A stretch of DNA of 64,000 nt, from contig JBBCGL010000001.1 of the NCBI GenBank assembly GCA_037200385.1, positions 4,851,418 through 4,915,417 of the forward strand, written 5' to 3'. Positions 1 through 7,870 of this stretch are shown here, piece by piece. Numbering within the stretch: position 1 is the first letter of the stretch; each line of letters begins with the position of its first letter. Origin of the DNA: Rhizomicrobium sp. GTDB lineage: Bacteria; Pseudomonadota; Alphaproteobacteria; Micropepsales; Micropepsaceae. The translations under genes and the position numbers were made by a program. The notes under the pieces were generated by a model. The model worked only from the letters and a program-made list of their open reading frames with translations. It was not told the origin of the DNA and made no database searches.

Positions 1-1328
1 TCTGCCCGCAGAATGACGATGACGGCGTAGGTGCCTATCTGGCGTTCGCGCAGGACGAAGACTGTCTCAACCTGTCGATCTGGGCACCACAGGCTCCAGG
101 TCCGCATCCCGTCCTCGTCTGGTTCCATGGTGGCGCCTTCGTGACCGGCACGGGCGCGCTCTCGCTTTACGACGGCAGCACGCTGGCGCGCGAGCAGAAC
201 ATCGTGGTCGTGAGCGTGAACTATCGCCTCGGCGTCCTCGGCTGGCCACCGTTCCAGGTACGGGGCGCGAGCGTCTCCAACAATCTCGGGCTTCTCGACT
301 GCGTCGCGGCGCTGCAATGGTTGCGGGCCAACATCGCCGCGTTCGGCGGCGATCCGGACAACGTCACGCAATCGGGCCAGTCTGCCGGCGCGATGATCTC
401 CGCCATGCTCGGCCTTGTGCCGCAGGCCCGCGGCCTGTTCGCCAAGGCCGCACCGATGAGCCTGCAGACGTTGGTCGCACTCGAGCCAGAGCGGCAGGCG
501 CGCTACACGCGCGCGATCCTCACGGCCCTGGATCTCGGTCCCGAAGATATGGACAAACTCGCGGCGGCGCCGGTCGCGGCGCTGCTGAAGGCGCAGTGGC
601 AGGTTCGCCAAGCGGCGATGTCCGCGGTCGACACGGTCGAGCAATTGCGCTGGCCGTTCATGCCGAATGTCGACGGCATCCTGTTCACCGGCGATCCCGC
701 GAACGAGATGGCGGCGCTCCGCCGGACATGGCCGCTTCTGACCGGCGCGACGGCAGAAGAGCTGGTCGTCACGCCGTTGCAGCTCGCGGCCAACCCGACG
801 GCGGCGCAGCTTTCGACCCGGGCGGCGACGCTGGCAGGCCTCGCCAGGCTGTTTGACGCGGCGGCGGCTGAGCGGATCTGGCGCGTCTATGCAGAAGCCT
901 ATCCCGCCGCGTCGGAAAGCGAGTTGTCGGGCCTCATCGCCACCGACAAGGATTACCGCATCCCGGCGCTACGCCTTGCAGAAGCGCCGACCGCACAGGC
1001 CGATGCCTTCACCTACACTTTCACCTATCGCGGCCGCGGGCCGTACTATCCCAATGCGCATCACGCACTCGACCTGCCGTTCTGGTTCGGGACGCTGCGA
1101 GAGCCGCGCTATGCCGGATTCTTCCTGGGCGGTGACGCGACCGAGGCCGAGCTCGCGCTTTCGCGGAAGATGCGCGACGCCCTGGGCGCCTTCATGCGCA
1201 GCGGCGATCCGGGCTGGCCAGCCTATCGCACGGGCATGCGCGAGACGATGATCTTCGGGCTTCCGGGCGGCGCCGCACGCGATCCGCAGGGCAGCACCCG
1301 CGCGGTGTGGGAGGGCCTGATACCGTGA
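1..1328 (+). CDS. Type B carboxylesterase, 5'-truncated by window edge
   Basis: This is an alpha/beta-hydrolase of the type B carboxylesterase family, which hydrolyses carboxylic esters of small organic molecules. The reading frame is open from base 3, so the N-terminus lies outside the window. The family landmark EDCLNLSIW is at about bases 55-83, the oxyanion-hole HGGAF follows, and the nucleophile lies in GQSAGA with its Ser codon at 381-383. A catalytic-His region HALDLPFWFG lies near 1065-1090. The gene ends TGA at 1326-1328 and overlaps the next start by 4 bases (GTGA), so the two are probably translationally coupled. A full-length relative lies at 11076-12587. The family call is firm but the substrate is unknown. 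Confidence 0.9.
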   Translation, partial: CPQNDDDGVGAYLAFAQDEDCLNLSIWAPQAPGPHPVLVWFHGGAFVTGTGALSLYDGSTLAREQNIVVVSVNYRLGVLGWPPFQVRGASVSNNLGLLDCVAALQWLRANIAAFGGDPDNVTQSGQSAGAMISAMLGLVPQARGLFAKAAPMSLQTLVALEPERQARYTRAILTALDLGPEDMDKLAAAPVAALLKAQWQVRQAAMSAVDTVEQLRWPFMPNVDGILFTGDPANEMAALRRTWPLLTGATAEELVVTPLQLAANPTAAQLSTRAATLAGLARLFDAAAAERIWRVYAEAYPAASESELSGLIATDKDYRIPALRLAEAPTAQADAFTYTFTYRGRGPYYPNAHHALDLPFWFGTLREPRYAGFFLGGDATEAELALSRKMRDALGAFMRSGDPGWPAYRTGMRETMIFGLPGGAARDPQGSTRAVWEGLIP

Positions 1329-2269
1329 GCGCATCGCTTGACAGGGCGGCGTCGCGCCGGCCCGAACCGACAGGCAGCTTCGCGCAGCTCCGCCGCGACA
1401 TCGCCGAGTGCGGCTATGGCATCCTGCTCGGCGCGCTCGACGCCGATCTGTTGGCGCGGCTGAAGCAGCGGGTGGCCGAACAGGCGGCCGCCGAGCGCGA
1501 GGCCGGCGTGGCCTATTATTTCGGCGACGACCTGACGGGCATGCCGGCGACGCGCGGCGGTCCGGATCCCGCGCCCAACCAGCGGCTAAGCAACTTGCTC
1601 AACAAGGGCCGTGTCTTCCGCGAGCTCCTCCACCATCCCGCCATCGCCGAAGTGGTGCTGCCGATGATGGGTGGGCGCACGCTGCTCTCCAGCCTGAGCG
1701 CGATGATCATGAAGCGCGGCGGCGTGGCGCAGGTGCTGCACAGCGACCAGCAATTCGTGCCGTTCCGCACGCCGCTCCCGATGGTCGGCAACGTCGTGTG
1801 GATGCTGGTCGATTTCACGCGCGACAACGGCGCGACCCGCGTCGTGCCTGGCTCGCATCTGTGGGAGCCGCCGTCGATCCGGATCGAGAAGGACGCGGCA
1901 GGCGTTGCGAACCTGGTCCAGTCCGAGGTCGAGCCCGTGATCGCCGAAGCGCCGGCCGGATCGGCGCTGATCTTCGATGGACGGCTCTGGCACGGCGCTG
2001 GCGCCAACAGGACGGACGTGCCGCGACCGGCGCTGTTCTCCTATTACTGCCAGCCTTACATCCGGCAACAGGAGAACATCGCGCTCTCGCTGCTGGACGA
2101 CGTCTATGCGGAGATGAGCACGGCGGAGCGCGCGATGGTGGGTTTCGAAGCCCACAATCGCGGCCTGGGCCGCATCGCGCCGGCGCTCGGCCGCGTCAAC
2201 ACCAATTGGATCGATCCGGCGGTCGGAGAATTGCCGCGGCCTTGCGGATCAGGCGCGACACCTCTTTGA
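1325..2269 (+). CDS. PhyH (phytanoyl-CoA dioxygenase) family protein
   Basis: This is a 314-aa Fe(II)/2-oxoglutarate-dependent oxygenase-like protein of the PhyH family, which typically hydroxylates aliphatic or small natural-product substrates. The iron-binding facial triad is visible as H139-x-D141 (HSD) with a distal His at about 223 (LWHGAG). The 2-oxoglutarate-binding Arg is probably R234. I chose the GTG at 1325 because it overlaps the upstream esterase stop as GTGA, and an in-frame start further up would lie well inside the esterase. The 3' end overlaps the convergent hydrolase gene at 2196-2795 by 74 bases. The substrate is unknown; context suggests a step in the same peripheral catabolic route. 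Confidence 0.85.
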   Translation: MSASLDRAASRRPEPTGSFAQLRRDIAECGYGILLGALDADLLARLKQRVAEQAAAEREAGVAYYFGDDLTGMPATRGGPDPAPNQRLSNLLNKGRVFRELLHHPAIAEVVLPMMGGRTLLSSLSAMIMKRGGVAQVLHSDQQFVPFRTPLPMVGNVVWMLVDFTRDNGATRVVPGSHLWEPPSIRIEKDAAGVANLVQSEVEPVIAEAPAGSALIFDGRLWHGAGANRTDVPRPALFSYYCQPYIRQQENIALSLLDDVYAEMSTAERAMVGFEAHNRGLGRIAPALGRVNTNWIDPAVGELPRPCGSGATPL

Positions 2270-2795
2270 ACGCCGGCGTGCCGGCGCGTTCCAGCCATTC
2301 GAACAGCGCCATCTCGGTCGTCACGATCTGCGCGCCGGCCTGCTCCAGCCGCCGGAGCCCTGCCTGCTTGTTGTCTTCCGTGCGCGACCCGACCGCATCG
2401 GCGACGACAAAGCAGCGCCGGCCGCGCGCCAACAGGTCGAATGCGGTCTGAAGCACGCAGACATGCGCCTCGAGCCCGCACAAGACGATGTCGCGCGCAT
2501 CGGCCGCCAGGTGCGCCGCGAGCGCGGTGTCGCGCAGGCAGGAGAATTCGAGCTTCTCGAAGCGCGGCGCGTCGCCGGCGGCCGCTGCGAGCGGTGGAAC
2601 GGTCGGTCCGAGGCCGGCCGGGTATTGCTCGCTGACAGTCACCGGTATCTCAAGAATCCGGCATGCCTGCAGGAGGCGCAGGCAGTTGCGCTCCACCGCG
2701 TCGTAGCCCGCGATCGCAGGGACGAGCCTCTCCTGCATGTCGACGAGCAGCAGACGGCTGGCCTCGCGGCGCATCAATCCGCCGCGATCGGTCAT
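2196..2795 (-). CDS. Isochorismatase-family cysteine hydrolase
   Basis: This 199-aa protein has the isochorismatase/N-carbamoylsarcosine-amidase fold. The family catalytic triad is visible: D19 (LVDMQE), K81 (FEKLEF) and C113 (EAHVCV). Members with the Cys nucleophile hydrolyse amides, carbamoyl groups or nicotinamide-like substrates. An alternative start is M8. The ATG immediately follows the stop of the aminotransferase gene on the same strand, so the two form an operon. The C-terminal end overlaps the convergent PhyH gene. The specific reaction cannot be assigned; an amidase role on an amide or N-carbamoyl intermediate is plausible. Confidence 0.85.
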   Translation of the reverse strand: MTDRGGLMRREASRLLLVDMQERLVPAIAGYDAVERNCLRLLQACRILEIPVTVSEQYPAGLGPTVPPLAAAAGDAPRFEKLEFSCLRDTALAAHLAADARDIVLCGLEAHVCVLQTAFDLLARGRRCFVVADAVGSRTEDNKQAGLRRLEQAGAQIVTTEMALFEWLERAGTPAFKEVSRLIRKAAAILRPPDRSNWC

Positions 2796-4142
2796 CTAGA
2801 GACTCCGCAGCGCCGTGCGCACCTGCTCCAGCAGGTGATCGACCTCCGCCTCGCCCATTGGGGTTGAGAGCGTGAAGAGAAGGCTGGGCGAGGTCAGGAT
2901 TCCGGCATTCATCAGGAAGGCATGGATCTTCGCCTGCTCGCCGCCGAACTGAGCCGCATAGACCAGGTCGCGGTAGTTGCGGATCGGGTGATCGCTCAGG
3001 GAGAGCAGGGCGAAGGACTCGTCGCCCATCACCTGGCCCGTGCGGCCGGTGTCGCGCAGCGCGGCGCGCAAGCCGTCGCGCAGACGGCGGCCCAATTTCC
3101 CAAGCCGTGCGAATTCGCCGGGCGTCAGCATCTGCATGGTCTTCAGGCCCGCGACCATGGTCACGGGATTGGCGTTGTAGGTCCCGCCATGGGAAACGCG
3201 CGGCCGGCCCTCGTCGAAATTGAAGACCGACATCACCGCTTGGCTGCCGCCGACCGCGCCGACCGGGAAGCCGCCGCCGATGATCTTGCCCAGCGCCGTC
3301 AGGTCCGGCGCGAAGCCGAGCTTGCCCTGCGCGCCGTGATAGCTGAGACGCAGATTGTAGACCTCGTCGAGGATGATCAGCGCACCGATCCGGGCGCAGA
3401 CCTCGCGCAGCATCGTGAGATACCCCGGATCGATGGGCACGAAGCCGACACGCGAGGGCAGGGGATCGATCAGCACACCGGCCAGCGCGCCGGCATGGGC
3501 TTCCAGCAGCGCGCGCGACGCGGCGATGTCGTTCCACGGCAGCACGATGACCTCATCGAGCACCGATTGGGGCTGGCCGTGATAATTGGCGACGCTGGCC
3601 GGCTTGTCGGCCGGTCCCCAGCTGTCCGGCAGCGCGGCCTGGCTGACCTCCGCGAAGTCGTAGCCGCCGTGATAGGCGCCTTCGACCTTGGCGATCTTCG
3701 GCCGCCCGGTATAGGCGCGCGCCGCTTTGATCGCGAGCATCACCGCCTCGGTGCCCGAATTGGCGAACCGCACCTGATCGACGCCCGCCAGGCGGGTCAC
3801 CAGCAGTTCGGCGAGATCGATCTCGCTTTCGGTCGGAAGGCCGACGGCGGTCAGCCGGCCCAGTTGCGCCAGCACCGCGTCGCGGACCGGCGGCGGATTG
3901 TGGCCGTGGATGAGCGAGGAGTAGTTGTTGATGAAGTCGATGCGCTCGACTCCGTCGACGTCGGTCACGCGACAACCGGTGCCGCTCACGGCGTAGACCG
4001 GATAGGGTTTGAAGAATACCGTGGCGCGCGAGTTGCCGGACGGCAGCACGCCGCGGGCGCGGCGATGGAGCGCTGCCGAGCGCGAATTGTCGTCGGGATA
4101 GCGGCTCGCATTGGAGTGCGCCGCGGCGGAGGATTCGCTCAT
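2796..4142 (-). CDS. Class III aminotransferase (glutamate-1-semialdehyde aminomutase-like)
   Basis: This 448-aa PLP-dependent fold-I enzyme has SGTEA at 129-133 for the cofactor phosphate, the D259-containing IILDE motif and the PLP lysine K286 in ALGKIIGGG. It resembles glutamate-1-semialdehyde 2,1-aminomutase, but that family also contains beta-amino acid transaminases such as the Variovorax beta-phenylalanine aminotransferase, which share the N-terminal PSGNSR-like and PYP features seen here. In a catabolic island next to a beta-keto acid cleavage enzyme, a beta-transaminase is more likely than a haem-biosynthesis role. It is the first gene of a minus-strand operon with the isochorismatase-like hydrolase. 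An operator-like palindrome lies 29 bases upstream of its start. Confidence 0.85.
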   Translation of the reverse strand: MSESSAAAHSNASRYPDDNSRSAALHRRARGVLPSGNSRATVFFKPYPVYAVSGTGCRVTDVDGVERIDFINNYSSLIHGHNPPPVRDAVLAQLGRLTAVGLPTESEIDLAELLVTRLAGVDQVRFANSGTEAVMLAIKAARAYTGRPKIAKVEGAYHGGYDFAEVSQAALPDSWGPADKPASVANYHGQPQSVLDEVIVLPWNDIAASRALLEAHAGALAGVLIDPLPSRVGFVPIDPGYLTMLREVCARIGALIILDEVYNLRLSYHGAQGKLGFAPDLTALGKIIGGGFPVGAVGGSQAVMSVFNFDEGRPRVSHGGTYNANPVTMVAGLKTMQMLTPGEFARLGKLGRRLRDGLRAALRDTGRTGQVMGDESFALLSLSDHPIRNYRDLVYAAQFGGEQAKIHAFLMNAGILTSPSLLFTLSTPMGEAEVDHLLEQVRTALRSL

Positions 4143-4170
4143 CGTGTGACCATCGCAGGTATCCGTGTAT

Positions 4171-4187
4171 TGTGATCACATATATCG
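4171..4187. promoter_or_regulatory. Probable GntR operator, site A
   Basis: The perfect palindrome TGTGATCACA at 4171-4180 is followed by TATATCG, giving TGTGAT-CACAT-ATATCG, a diverged match to the TGTGAT-N5-ATCACA pattern found four more times in this region. It sits between the divergent aminotransferase (start 4142) and M81 peptidase (start 4236) genes and could control both. The assignment to the GntR regulator at 16192-16896 is inferred from proximity. Confidence 0.55.
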
Positions 4188-4235
4188 TTATAACGCGCAG
4201 GCGGTCAATCGGCGGACAGGTCACGGAGCAGGTGT

Positions 4236-5699
4236 ATGCGTCTTTTCATGGCGATGTTGGCGACGGAGACCAACACCTTCTCACCGATGCCGACCGGCTG
4301 GGCGGCGTTCCAATCGGGTGGGCTCCGGCGCGGCGATGCCTCGCGCCATCCCGACACCGGGATCGGCGTTCTGCTGGCGGAATGGCGCGGGCTGGCCGAG
4401 ACGGACGGCATGACGGTGTTGGAAGGCACCGCGGCCGGCGCGCAGCCGGCTGGGCGCACCTTGGGCGCGGTCTACGAAGCGCTGCGTGACGAGATCGTGG
4501 CGCAGGTCGCCGCGGCGCTGCCGCTCGACATCGTGCTCCTCAACCTGCATGGCGCGATGGTCGCGCAAGGCTGCGACGATTGCGAGGGCGATCTGCTTAC
4601 GCGCATCCGCGCGCTGACCGGGCCGAAGACGATCATCGGCGCCGAGCTCGACCTGCATTGCCATGTGACGGACGCGATGCTGACGGCGGCGGATGCACTG
4701 ATCTGCTTCAAGGAATATCCGCATACAGATGAAGTTGCGCGCGGGCGCGAGCTCTACGCGCTATGCCGCGACGCGGCACGCGGGCAGGTGCGGCCCGTCA
4801 CTGGCGTGTTCGACTGTCGGATGGTCAGCATGTGGCGGACCACGGAGGAGCCGATGAAGCGCTTCGTGGCGCAGATGCAGGCGGCCGAAGGGCGGGACGG
4901 AATCCTTTCGGTCTCGTTCGGACACGGCTTCGCCTGGGGCGACGTCGCCGATGTCGGTGCCAGGCTCTGGGTGATCGCCGATGGCGACCGCGCAAAGGCC
5001 GACGCGGTGGCGCGGCGGTTGGGCGAGACGATCTATCGCCTGCGTGAGCAGACAAGGCCCGTCACGCTTGCGATCGACGACGCGCTCGGCCGCGTGACGG
5101 GGAACGACTGCACCGTGCTGGCCGACGTCGCCGACAATGCCGGCGGCGGCGCGCCGAGCGACAGCACCTTCCTGTTGCGGGCCTGTCTGGCGCGGGGTCT
5201 GCGTAGCGTCGCCATCGGCTGCCTGTGGGACCCCATCGCTGCCGCGCTCGCCCATGAGGCCGGAGTCGGCGCGACCTTCGATCTTCGCGTCGGCGGCAAG
5301 ATGGGGCCGATGTCGGGCGATCCGGTCGACCTGACGGTGACCGTGCGTGCCGTGTCGGAGACGCACAGCCAGACCGGCCTCAGCGGCGACACGATTTCCC
5401 TGGGCCGTTCCGCCTGGGTCGAGGCGCACGGCATCGACATCGTGCTCACCTCGGTGCGCGAGCAGGTCTTCTCGGTGGATGCTTTCACCAATCTCGGGCT
5501 CGATCCCTTCGCGCGGCGCGCCGTGATCGTGAAGTCGACGCAGCACTTCCATGCCGCCTTCGCGCCGCATGCGGCGCGCGTGATCTATGTCGCTTCGCCC
5601 GGCGCCATCGCGCCGGACTTCGCCGCAATACCCTATACGAAGCGCGACGGGAATTTCTGGCCACGCGTCGCAGATCCGCTCGGCTTGGGCGAGGCTTAA
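4236..5699 (+). CDS. M81 family metallopeptidase (MlrC-like)
   Basis: This 487-aa protein has the M81/MlrC two-domain architecture. It begins with the family hallmark ETNTFSP (11-17), has LNLHGAM around 103-108, the zinc motif D139-x-H141 in AELDLHCH, and a third ligand H163 in KEYPHTDE. MlrC is the zinc peptidase that cleaves linearised microcystin and its tetrapeptide to release Adda; most M81 homologues are uncharacterised. The ATG is preceded by a GGAGCAGG ribosome-binding site. The gene is divergent from the aminotransferase unit across a probable operator and convergent with the FAD dehydrogenase gene, whose stop is 4 bases away. The family is certain; peptide cleavage is likely; the substrate is unknown. 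Confidence 0.9.
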   Translation: MRLFMAMLATETNTFSPMPTGWAAFQSGGLRRGDASRHPDTGIGVLLAEWRGLAETDGMTVLEGTAAGAQPAGRTLGAVYEALRDEIVAQVAAALPLDIVLLNLHGAMVAQGCDDCEGDLLTRIRALTGPKTIIGAELDLHCHVTDAMLTAADALICFKEYPHTDEVARGRELYALCRDAARGQVRPVTGVFDCRMVSMWRTTEEPMKRFVAQMQAAEGRDGILSVSFGHGFAWGDVADVGARLWVIADGDRAKADAVARRLGETIYRLREQTRPVTLAIDDALGRVTGNDCTVLADVADNAGGGAPSDSTFLLRACLARGLRSVAIGCLWDPIAAALAHEAGVGATFDLRVGGKMGPMSGDPVDLTVTVRAVSETHSQTGLSGDTISLGRSAWVEAHGIDIVLTSVREQVFSVDAFTNLGLDPFARRAVIVKSTQHFHAAFAPHAARVIYVASPGAIAPDFAAIPYTKRDGNFWPRVADPLGLGEA

Positions 5700-5703
5700 G
5701 TGA

Positions 5704-6837
5704 TCAGGGGCGCAGGCGTTCGGCCGCGAAGGGCGCAGCCGAAACGCCGCAAGCCGTCAACTCGCGCGGCACGGGCTTGCCAGCCGCTAGTGCCGCGCCC
5801 AGCTTCGCGGCAGCGGGCGCGGTCTGGATTCCGTAACCGCCCTGGCCTGCGAACCAGAAGAAGCCCGGCGCGGCAGGATCGAAGCCGATCACGGGCGTGC
5901 GGTCCGCGACGAAGCTGCGCAAGCCGGCCCAGCTCCGCCGCACGCGGCGCACCTCGATGTCGGCCGCCTGTTGGATGCGGTCGACGCAGATCGCGATATC
6001 CATTTCCTCCGGCATCGCGTCGCACGGTTCGCTGGGCGTCTCGTCGGCCGGCGAGGCGAGAAGGCGGCCGCTCTCCGGCTTGAAGTAGAAGGCTTCGTCC
6101 GCATCGAGCACGAAAGGCATCGCCGCGATCTCCAGGCCGGGTGGTGGATCGAGGATGATCACGGTGCGCCGGAGCGGCCGCAACCCGATGCCCTCGACGC
6201 CGGCGCGGGTCGCGACGACGTCGGCCCACGCTCCGGCGGCGTTGACGACCACGGCCGCGATCGCGCGCGATCCGTCGGCGAACCGCAGGCTCCAGAAACC
6301 TCCGCCCTGTTCGAGCGCGATCACCTCGGCGTTCAGATGGAGGACGCCGCCATGCGCCTTGGCGCTGCGCAAATAGCCATCATGCAGGGCCGCGACGTCG
6401 ATATCCGCGGCGTCCGGTTCCAGCGCTGCACCGGCGACGTAGTCCGGCCGCAGCATCGGACAGAGCGTCCAGGCCCGGTCCGGCGAGATCGCCGCGATGG
6501 CGACTCCCGAGGCTTTGGCCTCACGGATGGTCGCCGCCAGCGCCCCCATCTGGTCGGGGCGCGCGATATGGAGGCAGCCGCGCAGAGAGAGCAGGGGGTA
6601 TTGGGCAAATCCATCCGGCGGCACGTCGAAGAACGGGCGGCTGGCGAGCGTCAGCGCGCGGATCGCGGCGTTGCCGTACGACGGAGAGTAAAGCGCGGCG
6701 GAACGACCCGTGGTGTGCCGCCCCGGCGCATCCTCCCGCTCGACCAGAAGAACCGTGCCTTCGCGTGCAAGCTCGGCGGCAAGCGAGGCTCCCGCCATCC
6801 CCGCGCCGATGACCGCAAAGTCGAAGACGCGGCTCAA
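5704..6837 (-). CDS. FAD-dependent D-amino acid dehydrogenase (DauA-like)
   Basis: This 377-aa DAO-family flavoprotein has the Rossmann fingerprint G11-x-G13-x-x-G16. Several segments resemble Pseudomonas D-arginine dehydrogenase DauA as I recall it, including the TGRSAALY stretch after the ADP-binding unit, the internal WAGLRSFVADRTPVIG and the C-terminal GQGGYGIQT. DauA-type enzymes oxidise D-amino acids to 2-keto acids and ammonia. I chose the TTG start at 6837 because it overlaps the upstream BKACE stop as TTGA; no ATG lies close enough to leave the FAD fold intact. It forms an operon with the BKACE gene. The substrate could also be another secondary amine or amino acid. Confidence 0.85.
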   Translation of the reverse strand: MSRVFDFAVIGAGMAGASLAAELAREGTVLLVEREDAPGRHTTGRSAALYSPSYGNAAIRALTLASRPFFDVPPDGFAQYPLLSLRGCLHIARPDQMGALAATIREAKASGVAIAAISPDRAWTLCPMLRPDYVAGAALEPDAADIDVAALHDGYLRSAKAHGGVLHLNAEVIALEQGGGFWSLRFADGSRAIAAVVVNAAGAWADVVATRAGVEGIGLRPLRRTVIILDPPPGLEIAAMPFVLDADEAFYFKPESGRLLASPADETPSEPCDAMPEEMDIAICVDRIQQAADIEVRRVRRSWAGLRSFVADRTPVIGFDPAAPGFFWFAGQGGYGIQTAPAAAKLGAALAAGKPVPRELTACGVSAAPFAAERLRP

Positions 6838-7769
6838 AAGGCGACGGCTCCGCCGCCCTTGAGGCCCAGCATCTCGCGCGCCTCTTCGGGGGTCGCGATC
6901 TCGAGTGACAGTTCCTCGGCCAGCCGCCGGACCTTGGCGACCTGTTCGGCGTTCGATTGCGCCAGCCGGCCCTTGCCGAGATACAGGCTGTCCTCCAGTC
7001 CGACGCGGACATTTCCGCCCATGGCGAGACTGACCGCGGCGATGTTCATCTGATGCCGTCCGGCGCCGATCACCGACAGATAATACTGGTCGCCGAACAG
7101 CTTGTCCGCCACGTTGACCATGTAGATCAGGTTGGCGACATGCGGCCCGATGCCGCCCAGGATGCCGAAGATGCATTGGATGAAGAAGGGCGGCTTGACC
7201 ACGCCCGCTTCCGCGAAATGCGCCAGCATATAGAGATGGCCGACGTCGTAGCATTCGAACTCGAAGCGGGTGCCGTGGCCGTCGCCGAGCTCGCGGATGA
7301 CGCGGCCGATGAAATTGGGCGTGTTGTGGGCGATGCGCTCGCCCGACGAGGCGACGTATTCCGCCTCCCAGGCGTGGCGCCAATCGGCGACCCGGATCGC
7401 GGCCTGGCCATAGTCGAAATTCATCGTGCCCATGTTGAGCGAGGCGATCTCGGGCGAGAAGCGGTTGGCGGCGGCGAGCCGGTCCTCCGGCGTCATGCCG
7501 TTGCTGCCGCCGGTCGTGATGTTGATGACCGCGTCGGTCTGCTGCTTGATGCGCGGCAGGAAGGCGGCGAACACTTCGGGGTCCGGCGTCGGCCGGCCGT
7601 CCCCGGGATCGCGGGCATGCAGGTGGATGATGGAGGCGCCGGCCTGGGCGGCCTCGACGGACTGCTGCACGATCTCGTCGGGCGTCACCGGCAGGTGCGG
7701 CGACATGGACGGCGTGTGGACGGAGCCGGTAACGGCGCAGGTGATGATGACTTTCCGGGCTTGCCGCAC
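6834..7769 (-). CDS. Beta-keto acid cleavage enzyme (BKACE, DUF849)
   Basis: This 311-aa protein belongs to the BKACE family founded by 3-keto-5-aminohexanoate cleavage enzyme (Kce). These zinc enzymes react a beta-keto acid with acetyl-CoA to give acetoacetate and a CoA thioester of the remaining chain. The zinc pair H49-x-H51 is visible in IIHLHARDP, followed by the family loop GRPTPD, and the third metal-ligand region is in ECYDVGHL. It is the first gene of a two-gene unit with the DauA-like dehydrogenase. A probable operator lies 38 bases upstream of its start. Its natural co-substrate would be a beta-keto acid, which the neighbouring aminotransferase could supply if it acts on a beta-amino acid. 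Confidence 0.9.
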   Translation of the reverse strand: MRQARKVIITCAVTGSVHTPSMSPHLPVTPDEIVQQSVEAAQAGASIIHLHARDPGDGRPTPDPEVFAAFLPRIKQQTDAVINITTGGSNGMTPEDRLAAANRFSPEIASLNMGTMNFDYGQAAIRVADWRHAWEAEYVASSGERIAHNTPNFIGRVIRELGDGHGTRFEFECYDVGHLYMLAHFAEAGVVKPPFFIQCIFGILGGIGPHVANLIYMVNVADKLFGDQYYLSVIGAGRHQMNIAAVSLAMGGNVRVGLEDSLYLGKGRLAQSNAEQVAKVRRLAEELSLEIATPEEAREMLGLKGGGAVAF

Positions 7770-7806
7770 GAGATTCTCCAGACGGATTTCGCTTCCAATG
7801 GTGATA

Positions 7807-7823
7807 TGTGATATCAGATCGCA
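7807..7823. promoter_or_regulatory. Probable GntR operator, site B
   Basis: TGTGAT-ATCAG-ATCGCA matches the perfect inverted repeat of site D (TGTGAT-ATCAG-ATCACA) with one mismatch, including the same 5-base spacer. It lies between the divergent BKACE (start 7769) and CocE-like (start 7871) genes. Confidence 0.65.
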
Positions 7824-7870
7824 GTACCGACCGCCACCGTCAAATCGGCGGTCTCACCGGGACGTCCGCG

